The translations under genes and the position numbers were made by a program. 64,000 nt of DNA from Bacilli bacterium (lineage in GTDB: Bacteria; Bacillota_I; Bacilli_A; RFN20; CAG-826), in the NCBI GenBank assembly GCA_024408335.1, contig JAKSVB010000005.1, positions 1 to 64,000 on the forward strand. The letters are read 5' to 3'. Shown in pieces: positions 51,602 to 60,350 of the stretch (the stretch's first letter is position 1; each line of letters begins with the position of its first letter). Under the pieces are notes generated by a model. It saw nothing but the letters and a program-made list of their open reading frames with translations, was not told where the DNA came from and searched no databases.

Positions 51602-52558
51602 TTAATCCTTTGTTAGCCTCTTTGTTCTTTCTTTGAGGAGACAGATAAACGAATCTTTGAAGGATTTTGGAAGGAAAGGGTATTCATCGATCATCTTGAT
51701 GTATGTCTCTTCAAGAAGAACGACCTTTTTGATTATGTTTCTTGCGACGTTCTCTTTTAGGCCGATGTTAGAAGCAAGAGCCATGAAGTCTTTATATCTG
51801 ATGTTTGTCTTTTTGCCATTAATAGAGAGTGCGCTTTCTTCTTTATCAGCAGGATGACAAATGTTTACAGGTAGTAGGTCATAGGCCTTCGATAATTCGT
51901 ATCTATCGCTTCCTGGCGTAGGCTCAATTAACGAGTAGTTCTTTAGGTGCATGTCGCTATTTCCCATAACGAAAGAGAAGACGACCCTAAGGAAGAATTC
52001 CGACAAATCTAGACCTACCTTTGAAGAGAAGTCTTTAATGATTTTGCCACACCTTTCAACTGAGCCTTTGTATTTGTCTTCGGTTAGCTTCCCGCTAAGC
52101 TGACAAAAATCCTCCATCGCTAACATCTGCCCGTTTTCTCTATCGATTCGCTTTGTGATGAAAGCAAACCTGTTGTTGTCGGAAGGAACGTTAACAAGGG
52201 CGAAAGGCACCGTTGAGATTTTGCTTTCTCTAGCAAGAGACATGACTAAATGTTCCGCCTCAGGAAGAAAAGAGTAAACGTCTGACTGGAACTTGATTAT
52301 GTATCCTGTAGGCTCGCCTATTAGGGTAAGCCTTGGATTATCTTCCTTGCTAAGATGCAAAGACATCTTTTTTTGGACGCCAGGAACGGTGAGTCCTTCA
52401 TTTACGTTTCTTGAAGCGTATTCCTCGATCGTCTCTTTGGTAAGGCCAAGTTCAGGGAAAGAAGGCGTGCCAAAGAATTTTTTGATGCAAGAATCATGCC
52501 ATAAAGAATTCTTATTTGAAGAAGACGTTATTTCTTTGTTGCAGTAGAGGCACTTCAT
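51602..52558 (-). CDS. hipT: HipT-like serine/threonine kinase toxin (HipA C-terminal type)
   Basis: 318 residues from the ATG at 52558 (AAGGAGG upstream). A zinc-ribbon-like start (MKCLYCNKEI then WHDSCIKKFF) precedes the HipA-like kinase: Gly-rich loop VPGVQKKMSL, GYIIKFQS, catalytic GNSDMHLKNYSL and AYDLLPVNI. It lacks the N-terminal subdomain of classical HipA, which is instead the separate upstream gene. That split is the HipBST layout, in which HipT phosphorylates a tRNA synthetase and HipS is the antitoxin. It overlaps hipS by four bases. Confidence 0.87.
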   Translation of the reverse strand: MKCLYCNKEITSSSNKNSLWHDSCIKKFFGTPSFPELGLTKETIEEYASRNVNEGLTVPGVQKKMSLHLSKEDNPRLTLIGEPTGYIIKFQSDVYSFLPEAEHLVMSLARESKISTVPFALVNVPSDNNRFAFITKRIDRENGQMLAMEDFCQLSGKLTEDKYKGSVERCGKIIKDFSSKVGLDLSEFFLRVVFSFVMGNSDMHLKNYSLIEPTPGSDRYELSKAYDLLPVNICHPADKEESALSINGKKTNIRYKDFMALASNIGLKENVARNIIKKVVLLEETYIKMIDEYPFLPKSFKDSFICLLKERTKRLTKD

Positions 52559-52878
52559 TCTTTGACCTCCTTGATTGAGACGTTTCCAATAGGATCTTTT
52601 GCAGACACTAGAAGCAAACCGAAGCGGTCTTTTTTGTTCACCTTCCAATTATCGGACACGACGTCAAGAAGCCATCCTTCTGGAATGAGCCCATCGAAGA
52701 AAGGAAAGAACGTGGTGGAGAAGTATGTTTTTTGTGACTTAGGCATCGTTAAGCTGATTGATGAAGCGTCATCTCTAAGGAGGTATTCGTCATCATAGGT
52801 AAAAGAATATCCTTCGTCCGTCTCGACTAATAAGCCGGCGAACTCATTGCGGATATAAACGTATCCAGTTCTACTCAT
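52555..52878 (-). CDS. hipS: HipS-like HipA N-terminal-domain protein
   Basis: 107 residues matching the HipA N-terminal subdomain (Couple_hipA): GYVYIRNEFAGLLVETDEGY, LTMPKSQKTYFSTTFFPFFD, GLIPEGWLLD and RFGLLLVSAKDPIGNVSI. In HipBST systems the free-standing HipS neutralises HipT. It overlaps hipB by eight bases and hipT by four, so the three are translated together. AGAGGA ribosome site. Confidence 0.85.
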   Translation of the reverse strand: MSRTGYVYIRNEFAGLLVETDEGYSFTYDDEYLLRDDASSISLTMPKSQKTYFSTTFFPFFDGLIPEGWLLDVVSDNWKVNKKDRFGLLLVSAKDPIGNVSIKEVKE

Positions 52879-53074
52879 CGTCGTTTCCTCTTACGACTCC
52901 CGCTTTCGCGCCAAACATTTCTAATGCTTGATTAACTTTATCTAGCCTTACTGTTTCTTTGCCTTGTTCTAATTCTCTTACGAATCTAAGGCCTAATCCT
53001 GAACGAAGAGCAAATTCTTCTTGAGTAAGTCCAGCAGCTTTTCTGTTCTTTTTAACGTATTCTCCGATTGTCAT
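52871..53074 (-). CDS. hipB: HipB-like XRE regulator
   Basis: 67 residues, almost only a helix-turn-helix: MTIGEYVKKNRKAAGLTQEE and FALRSGLGLRFVRELEQGKE. Met at 53074 is eight bases from GAGGA; an ATG at 53080 is also possible. It should repress the operon from the three palindromes directly upstream (53097-53195) and help HipS. Confidence 0.87.
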   Translation of the reverse strand: MTIGEYVKKNRKAAGLTQEEFALRSGLGLRFVRELEQGKETVRLDKVNQALEMFGAKAGVVRGNDDE

Positions 53075-53096
53075 ATTCATATCCTCAAATGTATTT

Positions 53097-53195
53097 TATA
53101 CCTTATAGGGTACAAAACAACTAATAGTTGTGAGTTTTATACCTTATAGGGTGTAAACTACGTTAGTTTTACAAGAAACATACCTTAACGGGTAT
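53097..53195. promoter_or_regulatory. Three phased operator palindromes of the hip operon
   Basis: TATACCTTATAGGGTA (53097-53112), TATACCTTATAGGGTG (53138-53153) and ATACCTTAACGGGTAT (53180-53195) are the same imperfect palindrome (TACC-N5-GGTA type). Centre-to-centre distances are about 41 and 42 bases, four helical turns, so bound repressors would line up on one DNA face. Confidence 0.8.
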
Positions 53196-53298
53196 AAAAA
53201 AGACCTCAAGTCATGAACAAGAGGAAAAGACACCGAATGCCATCGAATACAAAGCAAAGGCTATTAGGTTCGCAAATACTATCGACAAAAAGCATTGT

Positions 53299-53487
53299 GT
53301 GGCTTTTGTTGATAAAGGTGGATCAACCCATAAGTTTAACAAAAACACTTACGATTATGTTATTGTTGATAAAAAGGGCTACATTATCACATTTCATAAA
53401 TTAAGAGGCGGTTTAAGAGCTTTTATAAAGCACAAACTAACGGTTGGAAGAAAAAGAGGAAATAGAAAATGGAAGAAAAAGAAATGA
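53299..53487 (+). pseudogene. Orphan basic reading frame, possible toxin tip
   Basis: The frame is open from 53167 to 53487 but has no ATG/GTG/TTG before GTG 53299. It reads AIEYKAKAIRFANTIDKKHC, then AFVDKGGSTHKFNKNTYDYV and a very basic tail (VGRKRGNRKWKKKK), and overlaps the start of the CPCC gene. The family is not recognised. Polymorphic-toxin C-terminal domains are often basic and lack a start after displacement, and CPCC proteins are listed as immunity proteins, so a toxin-tip remnant is possible. Confidence 0.35.
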
Positions 53488-54233
53488 TATATAAAGGAAG
53501 ACGTTTTAAGAAAATGACATGCCCTGTTTGCAGTGCTTTCAGTTTTTCAGGGCCTGATGAATTGGATTTAGAAGATCCTGATTACAGCATAGATGATGAA
53601 CTTTGCTTTCACTGCGGATGGGAATACGATTTGGACCAAGTCGATAATCCTGATTTGAAAACCAATCGCCATGAAATGTCTTTGAACGAATACAAAGAAT
53701 GGTATAAGAATAAGATCAAAGAGAACCCTGATTGGGACTGGTCTGAAGAAAACAAACCAGATCCAGAACCACACTTATGCCCTGTTTGTGGCAAAACAAC
53801 GTTCCCTGACATTTTTAGCTCAGAAATCTGTGAACACTGCGGATGGGAAGATGACATTACCGATCCTGATGATCCCGATGAAGAGTCTGGAGCTAATAAG
53901 GGTATGACTGTCATTCAAGCCCGCGAGCAATACAAAAAATGGCAAGAGTTCATTCCTGGATATCAATGGCTCAAATACGCCAAACAAAGAAATAGACGTG
54001 TAAGAAATAAGAAATGCAGCCTATGCACTTACGGGGTGGTCGTTGTTAAAGAAGATAAATACTTCGAAGACACGGATGAAACCATCAAAAAAGGAACGGA
54101 AGGCATAATAGCCGACGTCACAAAATCGCCTGACGGAGAAGAGGTCTGTCTTGTCGAAGTTTGGGATTGGACTAAGAAAAAAGTAGTCTATCCTTTCCTA
54201 AGCGAAGAACTCTACGAAAGAGACGAAGACTAA
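53469..54233 (+). CDS. Double CPCC (cysteine-rich) protein
   Basis: 254 residues containing two copies of the cysteine-rich CPCC unit: MTCPVCSAFSFSGP with CFHCGWEYDLDQVDNPD, and HLCPVCGKTTFPDI with CEHCGWEDDITDPDDPD. Each can bind a zinc ion. A further Cys pair, KKCSLCTYG, precedes a C-terminal beta domain. CPCC domains occur as predicted immunity proteins of polymorphic toxins and as stand-alone proteins. AGAGGAAA ribosome site. Confidence 0.82.
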   Translation: MEEKEMIYKGRRFKKMTCPVCSAFSFSGPDELDLEDPDYSIDDELCFHCGWEYDLDQVDNPDLKTNRHEMSLNEYKEWYKNKIKENPDWDWSEENKPDPEPHLCPVCGKTTFPDIFSSEICEHCGWEDDITDPDDPDEESGANKGMTVIQAREQYKKWQEFIPGYQWLKYAKQRNRRVRNKKCSLCTYGVVVVKEDKYFEDTDETIKKGTEGIIADVTKSPDGEEVCLVEVWDWTKKKVVYPFLSEELYERDED

Positions 54234-54271
54234 TTTCCTAAAAGGTCATTGCCAGTTGATTTCTACAAATC

Positions 54272-54300
54272 AAAAAAGGGCCCGAAATAATGACGGGTCC
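54272..54300 (-). terminator. Terminator of fucO
   Basis: GGGCCCG (54278-54284) pairs with CGGGTCC (54294-54300), one mismatch; A6 at 54272-54277 gives the U tail on the minus strand. Confidence 0.7.
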
Positions 54301-54319
54301 TTAATTTGATAGCGTTTTG

Positions 54320-55465
54320 TTACATTAACTTTCTGAACATCGCGAGGACATCTTCGAGAGTTGCGACTCTTGGGTTTCCAGGGCAGCAAGCATCTGCGAG
54401 AGCGTCTTTTGCAAGGCTCATAAGATCTTCTTCACGGATCTTTTCGCATTTGGTAGGGATACCGACATCAACGCTGAGCTGTTTGACTGCATCGATAGCG
54501 GCTTGACGGTATTCTTCTTGGCTCATTGCGTCAACGCCTTTGACTCCAAGGGCTCTTGCGATATCAGCGTACTTGGTGCCGCTTACATCTTTGTTATATT
54601 CCATGGCGATTGGAAGAAGCATTGCGCATGCGACTCCGTGAGGGACGTCATAATAAGCGCTTAATGTATGAGCCATTGAGTGGTCGATACCTAAGCCAAC
54701 ATTGGAGAAGCCCATGCCAGCGATATATTGGCCAAGAGCCATTCCTTCTCTGCCATCAGGATCGTTTGCGACAGCGCCTCTAAGGCTACGTCCGATGATT
54801 TCGATCGCTTTGATGTGGAACATATCTGACATTTCCCAAGCACCACGAGTGATATAGCCTTCGATGGCGTGAGTTAGAGCGTCCATACCTGTTGATGCGG
54901 TTAAGCCTTTTGGCATTGATGCCATCATATCAGGATCGACGATTGCGACGACTGGCATATCATGAGGATCGACGCAGACGAATTTACGTTTCTTTTCGAC
55001 ATCGGTGATGACGTAGTTGATGGTGACTTCAGCTGCAGTGCCAGCAGTGGTGGCAACAGCGATGATTGGAAGACATGGTTTCTTGGTTGGAGCGACGCCT
55101 TCAAGTGAACGGACATCAGCGAATTCTGGATTGGTGATGATGATAGCGATTGCTTTTGATGTGTCCATAGCGGAACCGCCGCCGATTGCGATGATCGCGT
55201 CAGCTTCAGCTTTCTTACAAGCTTCAACGCCGTGAACGACATTCTCAATGGTTGGGTTGGCTTTGATGTCGCTATAGACTTCGTAAGCGATTTTAGCTTC
55301 ATCAAGAAGGGCAGTGACCTTTCCAGTAACACCAAACTTGATTAAGTCTGGGTCAGTGCAGACGAGAATTTTTTTGAAACCTCTGGCTTTCACTTCAGGA
55401 ACAATGTTTTCGATTGCGCCATGACCGTGATAGGAAGTTTCGTTTAACATAAAACGATTTGACAT
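54320..55465 (-). CDS. fucO: Iron-containing alcohol dehydrogenase, lactaldehyde reductase type
   Basis: 381 residues. DAIIAIGGGSAMDTSKAIAI is the NAD-binding GGGS loop, VATTAGTAAEVT the conserved Thr/Gly stretch, STGMDALTHAIEGYITRGAW and GLGIDHSMAHTLSAYYDVPH carry the iron ligands. The sequence is closest to FucO (L-1,2-propanediol oxidoreductase) but other group III alcohol dehydrogenases (1,3-propanediol, ethanol) cannot be ruled out. AGGAG nine bases before the ATG, own terminator. A fermentative role is likely. Confidence 0.9.
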   Translation of the reverse strand: MSNRFMLNETSYHGHGAIENIVPEVKARGFKKILVCTDPDLIKFGVTGKVTALLDEAKIAYEVYSDIKANPTIENVVHGVEACKKAEADAIIAIGGGSAMDTSKAIAIIITNPEFADVRSLEGVAPTKKPCLPIIAVATTAGTAAEVTINYVITDVEKKRKFVCVDPHDMPVVAIVDPDMMASMPKGLTASTGMDALTHAIEGYITRGAWEMSDMFHIKAIEIIGRSLRGAVANDPDGREGMALGQYIAGMGFSNVGLGIDHSMAHTLSAYYDVPHGVACAMLLPIAMEYNKDVSGTKYADIARALGVKGVDAMSQEEYRQAAIDAVKQLSVDVGIPTKCEKIREEDLMSLAKDALADACCPGNPRVATLEDVLAMFRKLM

Positions 55466-55565
55466 ATGTTTTATCTCCTATGAGTTTGATTAATTTTAAC
55501 ATTCGTTTCTTTCAAGGAACACCCAACAAGAGCTCATAGTTAATGGTTTTTTGATGATGAAAAAG

Positions 55566-55595
55566 AAAAAGCGTTGTCCAAGAAGGCAACGCTTT
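55566..55595 (-). terminator. Terminator of the plsC-lipid kinase operon
   Basis: AGCGTTG (55570-55576) pairs with CAACGCT (55587-55593); the AAAAGAAAA on its left gives the U tail on the minus strand. Confidence 0.8.
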
Positions 55596-55610
55596 GAGAT
55601 GAATAAGAGA

Positions 55611-56468
55611 TTATTCGCCAACAGTGACGGTGTATTCAGTGACATCCTTAACGACTTCACCATCGATTTGGAGAGTGGTTGGGATGCTGAACTTGACTGT
55701 AGCTTTCTTACATTTCTTGGTTTGGCAGACCTTTGTCTTCTTGACGAGTTCGCCTTTGAAGATTGAAGGGAATGCCATAAGAGCGCCAAGTCTTGAAGGA
55801 CCGCTAAAGACAACGAATGAGAGCTCGCCGCTTCTTCTTTGTTGCTCTGGAGCGACTTGCATGCCACCGCCATAGTATTGGCCGTTCATGACTGAAGCGA
55901 GATAGACTTTCTTGTAGTGCTTTTCCTCTCCATCATCGAGGATGACGGTTGCTTGAGGTCTCTTGTATTTGAAGAGAAGAAGCTTGATTGTGATTGCGGT
56001 GTAATCGATCTTTGCGACACCTGCAGCCTTTTGTTCTTCGGCAACGCGGCAGCATTCGCCATCGATGCCAAAGCCAATGCCGTTGATGAAGCGGTATTTC
56101 TTGCCTTTGACTTCGACTGTAGGAAGGAACTTGACGACTTCGTTGATGTGATAGATGCCTCTTTCTTCATCTTTAACAAGGTCACGAACGAAGTCGTTTC
56201 CTGTTCCTGATTCGATGAAGTAGAACTTGTATGGAAGCTCATTGAGTTCTTCAACGTTGTTGATGAAGTAGTTGATGGTGCCATCTCCTCCACAGAGGAT
56301 AAGGGTATCTTCTGCGGTGAGTGACTTTGAGAAGTCATTTAAGTTAAGGGTATTGCTATCAAGAAGCTTAAGATCCTCAAAGAATGGAGCGAGTTCCTTT
56401 GCCTTCTCTTTAGCGGTGCAGCAACCGTGTCCGTTATCGGATTTCTTGTTGTAAACTAAGTAATTCAT
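55611..56468 (-). CDS. Diacylglycerol kinase-family lipid kinase
   Basis: 285 residues. LILCGGDGTINYFINNV is the GGDGT nucleotide-binding motif; ESGTGNDFVRDL and GIGFGIDGECCRVAEE are the other DagK/YegS blocks. It phosphorylates a lipid such as diacylglycerol, on the cytoplasmic membrane face. Its ATG overlaps the plsC stop, so phosphatidate production by acylation and by lipid phosphorylation are coupled in one operon. Confidence 0.92.
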   Translation of the reverse strand: MNYLVYNKKSDNGHGCCTAKEKAKELAPFFEDLKLLDSNTLNLNDFSKSLTAEDTLILCGGDGTINYFINNVEELNELPYKFYFIESGTGNDFVRDLVKDEERGIYHINEVVKFLPTVEVKGKKYRFINGIGFGIDGECCRVAEEQKAAGVAKIDYTAITIKLLLFKYKRPQATVILDDGEEKHYKKVYLASVMNGQYYGGGMQVAPEQQRRSGELSFVVFSGPSRLGALMAFPSIFKGELVKKTKVCQTKKCKKATVKFSIPTTLQIDGEVVKDVTEYTVTVGE

Positions 56469-57289
56469 TATTCATATTCCTCCAAGAAGTTTTTGATTAA
56501 TCCGTGACAGTATTCGGATATTTCAACTGTGTTCATGTCCTTATATTTTTCATAAGGAATAACTTCTATGACTTTCATGATGACCTTGGTCCTGCGAGGG
56601 AAAGTCTTAGAAACTTTATCGGTGTTCTTAACACCTATGACGGCAATAGGCTTGCCACTTTTTTGAGCGATTTTGAATGAGCCTGGCTTGAAGTCGTGAA
56701 GGTGGTGGTCTTTGGATCTAGTTCCTTCTGGAGCGATACAGATATCACACTTGTCTTCCTTTAAGTATTTCGCGGCTTTAAGGATTGCTTTGACTGCTTC
56801 GAAGTTGTCTTCTCTATCTATTGCGATGAAGCCCGCTAAATAGATGAATGGGCCACAAATTGGAATTCTGAAGTTGCCAGGCTTAGAGACGCAGATGACT
56901 CTACGCTTTTGGAATTCCTCGATGATGGTGATTTGGTCATACATCGAGAGGTGATTGCAAACGAAGAGATAATGTTCATCGTCTTTGATGAGCTCTTTGC
57001 CAATGCGAACGACTTTGACGTTGGAATAGAAGATAATAAGCCAAACGACATTCTTGACCATCCAGTTGAAGAATGGGGAGACCTTCTTTCTCTCTTTCTT
57101 TTTGCTGATGCAAAGTCCCCAAAGAAGAAGGAAGAGAAGAATGACCGCGCAGATGGCGAGGTGAACAAGAGGTATAGCAAGAATATTAACGAAGAAAAGC
57201 CACCAGTAAGGTGTGCCAAATTCGCATAAAAAATACACGAGTCCCGATACGAGAGTCGCGATTATCCAAATAATAATTGAAAGAATCAT
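56468..57289 (-). CDS. plsC: 1-acyl-sn-glycerol-3-phosphate acyltransferase
   Basis: 273 residues. Two N-terminal membrane helices, then the acyltransferase motifs: HLSMYDQI (H-x4-D-like), FIAIDREDNFEAV and IAPEGTRSKDHHLHDFKPG (the EGTR block). It makes phosphatidic acid from lysophosphatidate. No clear ribosome site is seen before the ATG at 57289. Confidence 0.92.
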   Translation of the reverse strand: MILSIIIWIIATLVSGLVYFLCEFGTPYWWLFFVNILAIPLVHLAICAVILLFLLLWGLCISKKKERKKVSPFFNWMVKNVVWLIIFYSNVKVVRIGKELIKDDEHYLFVCNHLSMYDQITIIEEFQKRRVICVSKPGNFRIPICGPFIYLAGFIAIDREDNFEAVKAILKAAKYLKEDKCDICIAPEGTRSKDHHLHDFKPGSFKIAQKSGKPIAVIGVKNTDKVSKTFPRRTKVIMKVIEVIPYEKYKDMNTVEISEYCHGLIKNFLEEYE

Positions 57290-57410
57290 AGCAACAATAA
57301 TTGTAGATTATTTTCTCCAAAGAAAAAAGCCGAAATCGTAAATAAAACGATATTCGTTAGTATTTATTACTAGTTGAAATATTACTTAGGATTTTTCTTT
57401 ATAAAAGAAA

Positions 57411-57437
57411 AGACAACCATTTTTGAGGTGGTTGTCT
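57411..57437 (-). terminator. Terminator of the exporter gene
   Basis: AGACAACCA (57411-57419) pairs with TGGTTGTCT (57429-57437); TTTTCTTTTAT follows on the minus strand. Confidence 0.88.
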
Positions 57438-57453
57438 CCTAGAAAAATAATGA

Positions 57454-58728
57454 TTATTCAGCTTTGTTCCTCTTAAAGAGCTTCATCGACTTGAATCGTC
57501 TTACGTAGTGCATGATCGTGGAGCAAAGGACGAATCCGGTGCAGATACCCACTAAAGCGAGGATCGATTCCATGCCATTAGGGCCAAATAATTCTGGGTT
57601 TTGCCAAACCATGCCGAAGCAGGTGTAGAGGACAAGGTCTCCAGGAATAAGAGGGATGATGGAAGGATAGAGGTAAACGATTGAGGATTTCTTTTGGATG
57701 TTCGCTAAGATTTCAGCGTATAAGGCTGCGATGAACGCCGCTAAAGTCATATAGGCAATACGGTAGTTTGGCATCGCATAGATTAGAAGAATGAAAGCAA
57801 CACGGATGATGCCACCTCCTAAGGCTGCGAAGAAGAGATCTCTCTTCTTTCTTACTTCGAAGGATACCGCAAAGCCAAGAGAAGCGAATATCGAAAGAAC
57901 GACAAGTTCAATCTCGTATCCGATTAAGCCAACGCCGCTATGCGTAGGGATCGCGCCTTCAATAAGAAGCCCTGAATCTTGGCAGAAGCAGAAGTAGCCA
58001 AAGGCAACGCCTGCGATGATGGTGATGAGTTCAAGAAGACCTTTTAAGAGCTCGATGATGCCATTCATCTCTTGGCCACAGAAGATGTTTCTGAAGGCGT
58101 TAACAAGTTGGATACCAGGAACCAAATAGAAGGCATTGGTCAAGATGATGACAAAGAAGTTTTTGGCAAACCCAATGTTATGGAAAAGCGCAGCGCTAGC
58201 GGTGCACACAAACATACAAAGGACGTTTGAGATGATGCGGTTGAAGTTAGCTTTCCCTGTTAAGGTTGTAAGACCAAATAACACTAAAGTGTTAAGAATA
58301 ACGACAACGATATCTTGCCAAAGGCCACCGAAGATTCTAGACAAAGCGACCATGGCGACGGTTAAGGCAAGGCAGTTGATGACGCGAGGGTATGTCTTAC
58401 TATTTGTGGCTTCCTCAAGAAGAGAAGCGAGGTCTTTGTCATCGATATCCTCATCGACGACCTTATATGAAAGACGGTTTAAGCGTCTGATTCTTTCGAG
58501 GTTGATTTTAGCGGTAGGGACAGCAAGGTGACGGTCAAGATAAACACCTTCTTTGGTTCTGATCGAAAGCTCGACTTTCGTGGTGAGTAAGTCAATGGAG
58601 ATCTCTTTGTAACCGAACTTATGAAAAAGATGAGTGACTCCAATGGAGACTCGTTCGGTATTTGCCCCGGCGGCAATCATTTCTCTTGCCCAGTGTGATA
58701 CAAAGTCTAATACGTTTTCGTTGTTCAT
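57454..58728 (-). CDS. Threonine/serine exporter family (ThrE-like) membrane protein
   Basis: 424 residues. The N-terminal soluble part (NVLDFVSHWAREMIAAGANT, then a beta domain) and about ten transmembrane helices in two halves match the DUF1212 + DUF3815 architecture of ThrE, in one polypeptide; in many Bacillota the halves are two genes. LYPSIIPLIPGDLVLYTCFG near the C-terminus is the typical P-x-x-P-G-x-x-L signature. Amino-acid export is the family role. GGGGC-AAAAG ribosome site. Confidence 0.9.
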   Translation of the reverse strand: MNNENVLDFVSHWAREMIAAGANTERVSIGVTHLFHKFGYKEISIDLLTTKVELSIRTKEGVYLDRHLAVPTAKINLERIRRLNRLSYKVVDEDIDDKDLASLLEEATNSKTYPRVINCLALTVAMVALSRIFGGLWQDIVVVILNTLVLFGLTTLTGKANFNRIISNVLCMFVCTASAALFHNIGFAKNFFVIILTNAFYLVPGIQLVNAFRNIFCGQEMNGIIELLKGLLELITIIAGVAFGYFCFCQDSGLLIEGAIPTHSGVGLIGYEIELVVLSIFASLGFAVSFEVRKKRDLFFAALGGGIIRVAFILLIYAMPNYRIAYMTLAAFIAALYAEILANIQKKSSIVYLYPSIIPLIPGDLVLYTCFGMVWQNPELFGPNGMESILALVGICTGFVLCSTIMHYVRRFKSMKLFKRNKAE

Positions 58729-58855
58729 CTTTTGCCCCTTGCCATTACTTTGGTAATGAACGCCATAATGATATATGCTTTATTCCTCTTTTCAATATTA
58801 ACACTCAAATTGATTACTATTAACCATTCCTTATGGAATAATGTCGAACTCAAAA

Positions 58856-58879
58856 GAAAAAGCCACATTAATAGTGGCT
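58856..58879 (-). terminator. Terminator of the lipoprotein gene
   Basis: AGCCAC (58861-58866) pairs with GTGGCT (58874-58879), with A5 to the left giving a U tail on the minus strand, five bases after the gene's stop. Confidence 0.8.
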
Positions 58880-58883
58880 CTAT

Positions 58884-60218
58884 CTACTCGACTGCTGGCA
58901 CTAATAGAAGCGCGTTAATATGAATGACGAAATCGTTAAGGCTGCCATTGAAGTTATTTGACCATAAAGCCAATTGTCTGTCTCCTCTAGCAACGCTAAG
59001 AGTGAAGATCTTTGAAGAGGTCCATCTAAAACCTGTACCTTCACCAAAGCTCTCACCATAACTTAAGTCTGAACATGAAGCGATTTCTTCTTCTCCTTTT
59101 CTAAGTGAGTAAGCGTTCAAGACCGAACCCGTAACAGGAACGTGATGCTTCCAGTGAAGCTCTTTTTGATTGTCGTAACATGAGCCTCTTACGAAGACAT
59201 CATAACCGCCAGGAGGAACAGAAGAGATATCCCATTCAACGCTGAAATATTGAACCCCAATTCTGTCTTCTTGTTTTTCGACTGATGGTTCGAATGGCGC
59301 TACAGCATTGGCGGTATCAAGGCGATATGTCTTATAAGCTTCACAACCGGTACATGAAGACACCATGGCGCCTCCTGCTTTGACTGCGTTATTCTCATCG
59401 ACAGTATGGTTATGTGTATTAAGTGTCAAAGTGTAATCAAATGACCCTTTCAAATTACCATTGGTGTAGTTGATGGTGATTTTGCCATCAAGCCCAACGT
59501 AATGGTATTTGCCATCATTATCTTTTGTAGCACCTTCAACACTGGTAATTACGTAATCTTCATTGGCAGTTACAGCGAATGTTGATTCATAAAAGGAAGT
59601 AAGCTCGTTCTGTTCGATTCTTATATCATGTTCGGGACAAATAACATGCAGTTTTGCAGTCTTTGCCGTTTCATCACTCATAGTGCCATTGGTGACTTTA
59701 TGAAGCGTTATTTCTGTCTCGCCTTCTAATTCATCGGTAATGGAGATTTTCCATTTGTCATTATGAGAGGTTGAATAAATGCATGGCGTTCCAGCGTCTT
59801 CATATAGATGAAGCATGTTTTTATTAGCTAAGCTTGAGCCGGTTGTCCCGCTAGGCCAATTAAGCTCGATAGGGGAAGAAGATAATTCAATGATACTGTC
59901 TCTTTCTTCGTCATCGATCTCGTTGTTCTTATTAGAGTCTTTGAATATGGTTAACGCTTTGGTTGATGATAATTCGTATTTTGTAGGTTTAGCGGCATAA
60001 GGGTCCTGTTCAACCTTGACTGAAAGAGTGATGGCTTTAGCAGTAGACGTAACGGTTGTTTCTTCTTGAAGCCTGTAATTTGAGTCAATAAAACCAATTG
60101 ATGAGGTCATGTCATGTTTTTGACCGCAATCACCATCGTTGCCAAAACCCAATCCGAAAGCACAGGAAGTCGCCATGAGGCAAAAAAGCGGAAGAAGTAG
60201 AAGTTTTTGGTTTTTCAT
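58884..60218 (-). CDS. Large predicted lipoprotein with an EF-hand-like loop
   Basis: 444 residues. Signal peptide with lipobox LMATSC (Cys19). The mature part has beta-sandwich-like stretches, an acidic calcium-loop-like segment DSNKNNEIDDEE (about residues 93-104), and a C-terminal region beginning near 290 that looks like a carbohydrate-binding-type jelly roll (FSVEWDISSVPPGGYDVFVR). A CxxC pair (SSCTGCEAYK) lies between. No catalytic domain is recognised; a surface binding protein is inferred. AAGGGG ribosome site. Confidence 0.72.
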   Translation of the reverse strand: MKNQKLLLLPLFCLMATSCAFGLGFGNDGDCGQKHDMTSSIGFIDSNYRLQEETTVTSTAKAITLSVKVEQDPYAAKPTKYELSSTKALTIFKDSNKNNEIDDEERDSIIELSSSPIELNWPSGTTGSSLANKNMLHLYEDAGTPCIYSTSHNDKWKISITDELEGETEITLHKVTNGTMSDETAKTAKLHVICPEHDIRIEQNELTSFYESTFAVTANEDYVITSVEGATKDNDGKYHYVGLDGKITINYTNGNLKGSFDYTLTLNTHNHTVDENNAVKAGGAMVSSCTGCEAYKTYRLDTANAVAPFEPSVEKQEDRIGVQYFSVEWDISSVPPGGYDVFVRGSCYDNQKELHWKHHVPVTGSVLNAYSLRKGEEEIASCSDLSYGESFGEGTGFRWTSSKIFTLSVARGDRQLALWSNNFNGSLNDFVIHINALLLVPAVE

Positions 60219-60296
60219 GACAAATCCCCTTTATGTGTTTTTCGTCCTTGCCAACATTAAAGCAAAAAACAACGTTATGTAAAGAGACGCACAAAT

Positions 60297-60329
60297 AAAA
60301 AAGGCGCCTCTTACATAGTAAGAAGCACC
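60297..60329 (-). terminator. Terminator of guaA
   Basis: GGCGCCTCTTA (60303-60313) pairs over eleven positions with TAAGAAGCACC (60319-60329, two T-G pairs), with A6 at the left giving the U tail on the minus strand. Confidence 0.82.
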
Positions 60330-60350
60330 CAAAAATTATTTTGTCTTTAT

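Noticed and set aside
53097-53195. Short CRISPR-like array from the three TACCTTATAGGGT repeats
   Set aside because: Repeats are 16-base palindromes directly before a HipB gene, spacers are too short and no cas genes are near; they are operators.
55624-58531. Long plus-strand frames across 54.4-58.5 kb
   Set aside because: They are antisense shadows of strongly codon-biased minus-strand genes with clear functions.
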